Assembly: GCA_013398615.1 (NCBI GenBank)
Contig: VZSR01000393.1
Span: forward strand, 965,857 to 1,029,856
From: Brachypodius melanocephalos
Lineage: Eukaryota; Chordata; Aves; Passeriformes; Pycnonotidae
Direction: 5' to 3'
DNA: 64,000 nucleotides
The position numbers and the translations under genes are program-made. The notes beneath the pieces were generated by a model, which saw nothing but the letters and a program-made list of their open reading frames with translations, made no database searches and had not been told where the DNA came from. Numbering within the stretch: the first letter of the stretch is position 1; each line of letters begins with the position of its first letter. Shown here one piece after another: positions 56,901 through 64,000 of this stretch.

Positions 56901-59900
56901 CTCAAAATGGGTCGTGATAATGATTTAGTTCTGACCCATTCTGTGGGTCAGAATGCTTCCCCATAAGGAAAATGGAATCTCTGCAGAGCAGGCTGGAAGG
57001 CAGAGTCCTGGTTAGGCAAAGCCTTAGCACGGTGTTGAATCATTCCCAGGAGCTGCCACACCCTTTGCTCCCTGGATTTAGGGAATCTGGGCTCCTGGAG
57101 CTGCTCACTGGCTGCTTGCTTCCTTCTTTACCTCTCCTTACACTGTCTGTCAGTGCCCTGCAGCTTTTCTCCAGAAGCTGGGAATTTACGTAAGAATCTC
57201 CTTGCAGGTTATGGCAGGTGATAATCACATGCTTCTGTAGTATAGAATTACTGCCTGTCCAACTGCTGATAAAAGAGATTTGAAAATGCTTCTGTCTGCC
57301 TCTAGACTTTGGCTTTTTTATTACTGTGTCCACGTAGCATCCAACCACAGAGAAAACAAAATGAAGAGAATGATTTATTTTTTTGTTCCAGTCACGAACT
57401 TGCACCTTTGCCCAAGTCCCCATTTCCTCCTTATTCCCAGCAATACTTTTCCCCCTTTTTTACCTGCAAACCCATGACATTTTGGTTCTGTTTCCCAGGT
57501 TCCTTTGTTCAGGGGCAGTTTTCCCCGTCTCTGACCCTCCTTGGCTCTCAGCTGCCTTCCTCCATGGTGCCATCCTGCAGCAATCCCGAGGACGAGGGAG
57601 AGAGGCACTGCAGAGGCTGGGGACTGACACAGAGCAGGCAAGGCTGGGTGCATTTGTTATATCTGCTCTTCCCTACACCTGAAAACCAGACACAGGAGGT
57701 CTTGAACTGAGAGAAGTTGTCCTGAGACAGTGCTGCATCCCTGGTAATCGCTGTTGGGAAATCTTGCTGGTGGATAGTTGATAAAAAAGTGGCTGTAAAT
57801 TGCCAGTTGCTAAATCCTTATCCTGAAGGCAAAGTTGTTCCAAGCTTAAACTTTTACCTCAGACTCTTGCTCCTGTGAAGTCTGGGAGGGCTGTCCAACA
57901 GCTGCTTTATAAACTGAAGCTGGAGAGAGCCCTGCAGAGACAGAGAGCTCGATCTGTGGTGTGCCAGGATTCCCTCTCCCTCCAACAACAGCAGTCCTTG
58001 TGGATTTCAGCTTGGGCAACTTGGCTGGAAAGTTAAGGAGACGCAGGAAGTTTGTGAGACAGCAGTGCAGGCATTTTAAGGGCTCTGGGAAGTAGTGCTG
58101 GGATTCCCAGAGACAGATTTCCTGAGGGTTTTCCCAAGTCTGGTCCAGGGAATGGCTCTGCCTGTCACCTCAGTGCAAGGGGAATTCTCTGGAGGGCTCT
58201 GCTGAGGAGGAAACTGGGCTGCTGCCCAGCAGTTCTGGCTGTTGATTTTCCAGGGAAGAGCCAGGGTCAGGGCTGAGCATGGGCAGTGTCCCTGTGCCAG
58301 AGGCTCCCAGGTGACAGTGCTGGAGAGGAACCTGGGCCTCGTGTTTACTCTGGAGGTTTTATTGCTCCAGGCAGCAGCTCCTCTTCCTGTGGGATTGACT
58401 CCTCCACTGTTTGTCTGGAGCCAGAAGCTGCCAGTCTGGTGTCACTGAGTACACTTGGCACACAGGGAATAACTGCAGCTTTCACCTCAAAATTCCTGGA
58501 GGGTTCCAGGGGGAGTGGGAAGCGTGGGAGGGCTGGGGGTAACTGGGGTCCCAGCAGGTGAAACACTCTGTGGTTCATCCAGGTCCACTCTGGGAATGTA
58601 CCTGGTGAAATGTTTATATTCTCTGACTGGAAAGGCCAAGTTCTAAGTCACCGCTACAGGCACAATCAACAGGCAGCCTCTTTTCCTTGCAGCTCCTTGT
58701 TGCTCTGCTGTTCTTCTCTCTCCTGGATCTCATCTCAGCCAGAATAGCACCAAAGGTGAGTTCAGCCCCGAGGGAATTCTCATGACACTGGATGTGTCTC
58801 ATCAGCTTGGTTTGCTGCCCAAAAATGCTTTGTAGCAGCACTGGGAAGGCTGGGAGCTTGTTCTGCCAGGAGGAAGGGATCAGTAACACCCCAGACAAGC
58901 CTGCTGAAAGCCCTTCTGTTCCCATCAGATTAAACCTGTGTTTTCCTCTCACTGACGTTATCTCCCCTTTCACTACTTTTATTTCTCCTCCTGGATGATT
59001 TAGTATTTTCAGTTTCCTGTTCAGACTTTACACCTCCCAGGTAGTGCAGGAACCTTGTATCTCACACAGCTTTTGTGTAGCATCTCACATCTGTCAGATG
59101 ATGTTTTTCCTCAGGCTGGAATGTGGTACTTCATGGGAGAAGGGCTGCCCAGGAAGGAGGAACATTAGTTTCCAAATGGTTTAATGTTGTTTAGTGAAGG
59201 AGCAAAGATGACAGGCTGCTTCCAGCAGCTGCCTGCCCTGAGCATCCTGCTGCCTGTGAGGGCTTGTTTCTGTCCCTTTGCTGTCACCTCAGCTTTGAAG
59301 TGCAGCCATTTGGGGAGTCACCTCACAGATGGGATCAGGGAGCACATTCAGGGCAAAAATAACCATTTGGTCTCAGTCTGCCTGTGGGAGAGTCTGGGGG
59401 AAGAGCCAGGGAGGAGAGAAACCTCTTGAGCAGACAGAGCTGGGAGGTTAATCCATGTGAAATGAGGAATGAAAAAAGAAACCCCACAATAACCTCAAGA
59501 CGTGTTGTCACTAGAAAGGTTAGAGGGGATGGAAGCTGCTCTGGTGGGGTGGGTGCAGGATGTGCAGTGGTCTGCTGGTTAATCCAGGTTGGATGGGGCT
59601 TGGAGCAACCTGCTCTAGTGGAAGGTGTCCCTGCCCATGATGGAGGAGTGGAACTGGATGATCTTTAAGGACCCTTCCAACCCAAACCGCTCCAGCTTTC
59701 CCCTCTCTCAGTGGAGCCCTGTGGTGGCCTGGTTTAGTGAGGAAGACACTGCCTTGCTCAGGTGCCCTATTCCCCTGGGGGAATCCAGGCTGCCAGGTGA
59801 GGAGAGAGAATTGGGGTAAATTCCTGAGGTCCTTTAGCAGAGCACTTCATGTGCAGTCTCTTGTGGGGGTTTCTTTCTGCTTTGATGCAACCACAGCACA

Positions 59901-62086
59901 AGAGAAACAAGACTTCTCCTTTCTGATACCCAGGAAGGATTGGATTTTCAGACATCTCTGGAATGGTCCCTGGAGATCCTGCAGTGCCTGGAAGAGAGGG
60001 GCACATCCTGGCCACTTCTCTTCCATTCAGCAGAGAGAGGTGAGTTGTGTCCCCAAGGGGGGGAAGGACAGTGGCCCATCCCTTGGGTTGGAGTGTCTCT
60101 GTGAGAAGGAGCTGCTGGGCCTTTGGAAGCAGCACAGAAATCACTTGTGTAAAAGCTGAGAACATCCTGCTTCTATCCCAGAGCATGGCAGAGCCAACTG
60201 ACGATCAGGAATGACTGAACTCAGTCTCCTTCCTGCTGGTAGAGAAAGCCTGAGAGGACAACTTGGTTCTCTTGCTGTATTTATTGTGGCCAAGCACATG
60301 AATTTATTGTGGCCTAGAAGGAAACTGTGCAGCCCCTGTGCTGCTCCAGAAGAGTGAAAGGCGAGGTGGGGCCCTGTGGAGGTGCTCAGTGCCTGTCCCT
60401 GTCCTTGCAGCCCCTGGGATGTGCCGTGTCCTGCGCAGCGCGGCCTCGGAGCGGCACACCCGGCTCCTGCCCCTGGCATTCTACAGGTAACGTCCTGCTG
60501 GGCTGGGAGGGGGATGTGGGTGATGGTTGGCATCCACAGCAGCTGGCATGGAGATAACAGCATTGCTGGCCTGTAGGTGAGCCTTCTGTGCAGGACAGCA
60601 CACCTCATCAGGGCACCGTGCTGTCTGAGGAGCCCTGTACCTTTTGCTAAAGAACTTTGCTAGGAGTGTCCCTTCAGCCTCATGCTCCAAACACAAACTT
60701 TTGGAGCCAACTTCGCTTCCTGGGGTGGCCCTGCTCGCAATGGGACTCAAACCAGACAGGGCAGAGCAGCAGCTGTGTTTGCCTTGTGCCTGTGCGTGTC
60801 CCACCACCCAGGGCTAACAGAGCCATGTGTGACCCCCTCCAGCCTCACCCGCTGCTTCCAGCGGGAGCTGCTCCAGAGGGAGCCGACCTTCCTCAGTGTG
60901 GCACTGCAGATGTACATCCAGCTGCTCCAGCTCTTTGTGGAAGGGGAAGTCCTGCCACAGTCTGATCAACACCTCACAGAGCACGTAAGCAAAGCCTGGA
61001 CTCTTTTTTTCTCCTATCAGACTTGCATAATGGTTTGGGTTGGAAATGGCCTTAAACCTCATCCTCTTCCACCCCCTGCAGTGGGCAGGGATGGCTCCCA
61101 TTATCCCAGGTTGCTCCAAGCCCTGTCCAGCCTGGCCTTGGACACTTCCAGGGATGGGGCAGCCACAGCTTCTCTGGACAACCTGTGCCAGGGTGTGTCC
61201 CACCTTCACAGAGAAAAATTTCGTCCTAACATCCAGTCTAAATCTACCCCTCTCCAACTTAAAACCTCTTGTAATCAATCCTATTCTTTAGCTCTTCCCC
61301 TGCAGCAGTACTTGCAGCATCCCTCTTGCTCCCACCTTCCTGTGCAGAACAGAGGGGGCTTGTGCAGGTTCCTCATCCCCTGGGGCAGAGAGGAACTGCC
61401 AGGGCTGCTCCCAAACCCTGAACACCCCTCTGCCCTCTGAGCTGTGACAGCCTGGGGTCGTGGCTCCTGCTTCTCTTCTGACGTTTTTCCTCCATGGCCG
61501 TGTTTCTCCCGTGTCGTGCAGGATCCCTTGGAGCTGATCTCTGCAGCCCGGCGGTTCCTGCTGGGAGCCATCCCACACTGCCGTGCCCAGAGCTTTGGGA
61601 ACATCCAGCCGGTACGTGCGGGTGTTCTCCCTTTTCTCCCGGTGTGTGAGCTGGGGGTGCTGCTGCGGTTCCCTGGGGCACTGATCCCATTCCTGTGCCC
61701 AGCTCCGTGCTTCCCTGACCAACCTGGGAGCAGGGGGACACCTGGTGCTGAGCTGGTGCCACGGCCACATCCTCCACCGTTCCCATCAGACCCTGCCCTC
61801 GTGTGGCCATTCCCGCTCCGTGTGAGGGAATTGTCAGGCACAGCCACGAGCATGAGTGCAAGTTTCCCCCTCCTCTGCCTGTGCTTGGCTGAGAAAGCAG
61901 CAAAACGCCCCGGTGTTGCTGGAACAGGCTTTGAGGAAGCACAAGCAAATCTAAACTGACTCCCTGCCCTCTCCCCAGCTCCTGAGCACCTGTGAAGAGC
62001 TCGACCCAGAACTGGGAGCCACCCTTCAGCACTTCTCACAGCCTGCTGTGGACATGGAGCTGGAGGGAGAGCTGGAATTGTTCTGA
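29998..62086 (+). CDS. FANCA: Fanconi anaemia core complex subunit A, 43 coding exons
   Basis: FANCA is a subunit of the nuclear Fanconi core complex. It pairs with FANCG and FAAP20 and supports FANCL-driven monoubiquitination of FANCD2–FANCI at DNA crosslinks. I joined 43 exons into one frame of 1426 residues (human 1455). The start ATG (context CGCGATGG) gives MAGSGGRSWRELLG and is followed by a basic KRK cluster that fits the known N-terminal nuclear signal. Conserved stretches include RQAALEGPAVFMPYSEWFK (exon 14), KKSLVFLFEFLSELVPFE (exon 15), YITLAKTRLADLK (exon 16), IEDMGLYEDL (exon 17) and FRRPYY (exon 19). Further on are CKFSS (exon 27), YDITAHFFR (exon 34), CQTKCPVVLLSAA with LWWPRLEPVL (exons 35–36) and RHTRLLPLAFYS (exon 40). 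The frame is intact. Exons 7 and 37 end in GC donors. The next gene, ZNF276, converges on its 3' end. Confidence 0.97.
32081..33699 (+). other. FANCA intron 5
   Basis: A 1.6-kb intron of mixed, mostly AT-leaning sequence. I see no transposon terminus and no supported exon in it. Confidence 0.5.
34095..34262 (+). mobile_element. CR1 LINE 3' fragment
   Basis: Sense CR1 terminus with GTCCAAGACCAAGTTGGGCA, GGAGCAACCTGGTCTAGTGA, AGTGTCCCTGCCCAAGCAGG and CCAAACCATTCCATTATTCC. It lies in FANCA intron 6. Confidence 0.85.
36025..38313 (+). other. FANCA intron 9, longest FANCA intron
   Basis: This 2.3-kb intron has no recognisable transposon. Its most distinctive part is 37850–38060, with several octamer-type POU motifs: ATGCAAAT 37878–37885, TTTGCAT 37942–37948 and GTGCAAAT 37965–37972. 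Local CpG content there is unusual for an intron. A T-rich run lies at 37616–37634. Confidence 0.5.
41930..42232 (+). mobile_element. CR1 LINE 3' fragment
   Basis: Well-preserved sense copy in FANCA intron 14, from GGCTTCCCACTGCCAGAGGG through GATATTGGGAAGGAATTG and GGAGCAACCTGGGACAGTGG to AAACCATTCCATGATTCTAC. It ends about 140 bases before exon 15. Confidence 0.92.
46553..46670. repeat. GC-rich 20/22-base minisatellite in FANCA intron 21
   Basis: Five and a half units follow each other: two of GGGCTGGGATCCCCCGGGGG plus CC (22 bases), then alternation with GGGCTGGATCCCTGCGGGCC (20 bases). Each unit holds a GGATCC and the long ones a CCCCCGGGGG palindrome, so strong hairpins are expected. 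Confidence 0.92.
48834..49978 (+). other. FANCA intron 24
   Basis: A 1.1-kb intron of ordinary single-copy appearance. No repeat terminus, RNA gene or extra exon is seen. Confidence 0.45.
54770..54916 (+). mobile_element. CR1 LINE 3' fragment with internal deletion
   Basis: Sense CR1 with CATCCCTGGAATCGTTCAAG, CAGGTTGGAGCAACCTGGTC and CCTTTCCAACCCAAATCATT. The usual GGGGTGGAACTGGATGATC segment is missing between the last two. It lies in FANCA intron 33. Confidence 0.8.
58756..59933 (+). other. FANCA intron 38
   Basis: A 1.2-kb intron that carries one CR1 terminus at 59580–59697. Nothing else is recognisable. Confidence 0.45.
59580..59697 (+). mobile_element. CR1 LINE 3' fragment
   Basis: Sense CR1 terminus with GGGGCTTGGAGCAACCTGC, TCTAGTGGAAGGTGTCCC, GGAACTGGATGATCTTTAAG and CCAACCCAAACCGCTCC in FANCA intron 38. 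Confidence 0.9.
61028..61290 (-). mobile_element. CR1 LINE 3' fragment, antisense
   Basis: Inverted CR1 with GGTTTGGGTTGGAAATGGCC, GGTTGCTCCAAGCCCTGTCC, GGACACTTCCAGGGATGGG and TCCAGTCTAAATCTACCC. It begins only about 45 bases after the donor of FANCA exon 41. Confidence 0.9.
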
Positions 62087-62180
62087 GGAATGGACTCAGC
62101 CCAACACCTCAATTACACCTAACGCAAGGAGCCACTTTTCTCACCTGGGCCATTTTTTTTTCAAATTACTTTGTAAATAA

Positions 62181-62186
62181 TTTATT
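62181..62186 (-). terminator. Poly(A) signal of ZNF276
   Basis: AATAAA on the minus strand is the only canonical signal between the ZNF276 stop codon at 62648 and this point. It predicts a 3' UTR of about 480 bases that ends inside the FANCA 3' UTR. Confidence 0.65.
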
Positions 62187-62214
62187 ACAAGCATAACCAT
62201 GAAGCTCTTGTTAC

Positions 62215-62220
62215 AATAAA
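62215..62220 (+). terminator. Poly(A) signal of FANCA
   Basis: AATAAA lies about 130 bases after the FANCA stop, with a GT/T-rich stretch (GTTGTTTTTTTTTTG) some 50 bases downstream. It is to the right of the opposing ZNF276 signal, so the two transcripts should overlap. Confidence 0.75.
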
Positions 62221-62647
62221 AAGTCGGTTACAAATTTTCAGTTTAGACTTGCTTTGGGAATCATAATTACGCTGTTGTTTTTTTTTTGTTTCTCTTCCAA
62301 AACAAAATGTCTCCTTAAAGTTGTCCCACCGTCCTCTGTCCCCCTCGAGCCCCCGGGGGCACCTCTGTGCAGGCAGGGAACACTTGTGGTCAACTTTTCT
62401 ACAACGTGTGCATGGCGCTGGGGACACAAAGGGGCGCTGCCAACGTCCCCTCCCCTGGGATTAGACACTCTTAGTACAACACTGCTGAATCAGACGTGAG
62501 CATGGAAATCACTGCATGAGAACAAGCCTTTTCTGAGCAAGCTGAAGCTAATTCCACGGAGTTCTTTGGGAGACTAAAATGTAGATTAAAAATCTCCACT
62601 GCCGTACGGCTTCTACGGGGCTGGGCCGGGCCGGCGTCCCCGTCCCC

Positions 62648-63967
62648 TCAGGTGGGCTCGGGCCGTGCTGTCACTTCTGGCTTCACCGCCTGCCCTTCCG
62701 CAGTCCCTGAAGCGGTGAGGAGGAGGATGGGCTCTGGCTCCAGCGGCTTGGCTTTGTCCTGAGTCTGGGTCAGAGGGTGCACCATGGACATGTGGACGTT
62801 GAGGTTGTGGGCTTTCTCGAAGCGCTTCCCGCACTGGTCGCAGGCGAACTCCAGCTCAGCCTCAGCTTTGTGTTTGGTCATGTGGTACTTGAGGGAGGCG
62901 CGCTGGCGGCACTGGAAGCCGCAGATCTCACACCTGCCAAGGTAAGGGGGGTCAGCACCAGCCTGCTGGTGTTGGGAATGGACATTCCATTGAATCACAG
63001 AATCCTGGGGTGGTTTGGGCTGGAAGGGACCTTAAAGCACATCCCATCCCACCTCCTGCCAAGGGCAGCGACACCTTCCACTATCCCAGGTCGCTCCAAG
63101 CCCCATGCAGCTTGGCCTTGAACACGTCCAGGGATGGGGACTCCACAACCGTGCTCACAGGGGAGCATCTTTCCAATATCCCATTTAACCCTGCCCTTTG
63201 GCAGTGGGAAGCCATTCCCCCTTGTCCTGTTACTCCAGGACCTTGTCCCAAGTCCCTCCCCAGCTCTCCTGTAGCACTGCAAGGGGCTCTAAGGTCTCCC
63301 TGCAATCTTCTCCAGGCTGGACACATCCAGCACTCTGAGCCTTTCCTCATAGCAGAGGTGCTCTGTGACCCTCTCCTTATTCATTCTGTTTAAAGTGATC
63401 CAGCCAGGATGCTGCCAGCCCCAGGCAGGGTTTGTATCCCAGGATTACTGTGCCAGGGCCAGTGACTGATCCCTCTGATCCCTGTTGGAATCACTTACTG
63501 CAGGGGCTTTGCTCCTGAGTGCCGCATCTGATGGACCGAGAGGTGTTTGCGTTGCTTGAAGGTCTGCCCACACTCATCACAGATATAATTCCGTACCTCT
63601 GCCACGGGAAACGGGAGAGAGTCATGGATTCTGTAGAGTTCCTGGAATGTGCCCTGTGCACACACAGCTGCCCACGCTCCCTACAGGAGTCTGAGCCTCT
63701 CCCTTGCCTCCTGTCCCCTGCACAGCAGCTTGTTCCATGCCCACAGGCACACAGGGAGTCCTGTCCCCCCACCCCCCCGAGCCTCAGCACCCCCAAACAG
63801 GGTGCCAGGAGGCCCTGGGTGTCCGTGAGCTGTCAGCTGCTGGACACACCTGTGTGGATGAGCTTGACGTGCCGCTGTAGGTACCGGTCGATCATGAACA
63901 CCTTGTTGCAGCCAGGGTGAGGGCAGGGCCTCTCCCGCATCTCCTCGTGGTGCTCCTTGATGTGTTT
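62648..63967 (-). CDS. ZNF276: ZNF276, C2H2 zinc-finger protein, last three coding exons (5' part outside window)
   Basis: ZNF276 is a nuclear C2H2 zinc-finger protein with an N-terminal ZAD-type domain; its molecular targets are poorly known. Only the C-terminal finger region is here. Minus-strand coding exons: 63967–63850, 63499–63598 read from 63598, and 62933–62648 (stop 62650–62648). Phases join (CA|G and ACA G|AG). The first exon opens with the end of a finger (KHIKEHH). Four fingers follow: CPHPGCNKVF...H..H (with a C-x4-C spacing), CDECGQTFKQRKHLSVH, CEICGFQCRQRASLKYH and CDQCGKRFEKAHNLNVH. The tail contains HPLTQTQDKAKPLEPEP and ends TARPEPT. The gene converges on FANCA, as in human. 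The first visible exon may continue differently, because its acceptor lies close to the window edge. Confidence 0.92.
62993..63375 (-). mobile_element. CR1 LINE 3' fragment, antisense to plus strand
   Basis: Nearly 380 bases of CR1 start with the inverted tail (GAATCACAGAATCCTGGG) and pass through CTTCCACTATCCCAGGTCG and TTTCCAATATCCC to CAGCACTCTGAGCCTTTCCT. It occupies most of the intron between the last two ZNF276 exons, in the gene's own sense, ending 60 bases from the final exon. Confidence 0.9.
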
Positions 63968-64000
63968 CTGCAGAGCAAGGACAGAGCTTCTGACAGGGAT

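Larger units (their letters stand above)
48126..62086 (+). other. FANCA: FANCA exon map, exons 23–43
   Basis: Coding exons: 23 48126–48268; 24 48763–48833; 25 49979–50078; 26 50898–51097; 27 51232–51328; 28 51550–51726; 29 52766–52839; 30 53268–53396; 31 53853–53919; 32 54144–54310; 33 54590–54695; 34 55551–55610; 35 55956–56060; 36 56695–56807; 37 57499–57637 (GC donor); 38 58693–58755; 39 59934–60039; 40 60411–60486; 41 60843–60984; 42 61522–61611; 43 61979–62086 (stop 62084–62086). For exon 36 the nearer GT at 56801 breaks the phase; the donor at 56808 restores it and gives 113 bases. Exon 31 is clearly shorter than the human one (67 against about 85 bases) but stays in frame. Confidence 0.92.

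Overview
This window is nuclear DNA from a bird, most likely a songbird. The evidence is vertebrate genes with many short introns, an avian-type melanocortin receptor, and about fifteen 3' fragments of CR1, the dominant avian LINE. The gene order MC1R – TCF25 – SPIRE2 – FANCA – ZNF276 matches the conserved block at human 16q24.3. In chicken, MC1R lies on chromosome 11. No tRNA, rRNA, CRISPR or bacterial feature was seen.

Layout, left to right. MC1R (minus, single exon, 246–1250) has a disturbed N-terminus. After an intergenic stretch with a degenerate minisatellite comes TCF25 (minus, 18 coding exons, 18538 to 3113, 684 codons plus stop). Its promoter lies just beyond the 3' end of SPIRE2 (minus, 14 visible coding exons from 22963 down to 19417). 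The first SPIRE2 coding exon must lie in or beside a 100-N assembly gap at 25765–25864. That gap sits between a GC-rich minisatellite in SPIRE2 intron 1 and a GGCAY-type pentamer array upstream. A 3.5-kb intergenic region leads to a CCAAT/YY1 promoter and then FANCA (plus, 43 coding exons, 29998 to 62086, 1426 residues), whose complete reading frame I could join without a break. ZNF276 (minus, last three coding exons, truncated by the window edge) converges on FANCA. Their predicted poly(A) signals cross, so the two 3' UTRs overlap by tens of bases.

The genes do not form a pathway. MC1R controls melanin type, TCF25 acts in ribosome-associated quality control, SPIRE2 nucleates actin for vesicle transport, FANCA is a Fanconi anaemia core-complex subunit, and ZNF276 is a C2H2 zinc-finger protein. 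Exon boundaries were set by splice consensus, reading-phase continuity and recalled similarity to human and chicken proteins; no alignment was run.

I found no convincing undescribed system. The points most worth checking are the MC1R 5' coding end, three GC–AG introns, the FANCA/ZNF276 antisense overlap, and the repeats around the missing SPIRE2 exon 1.
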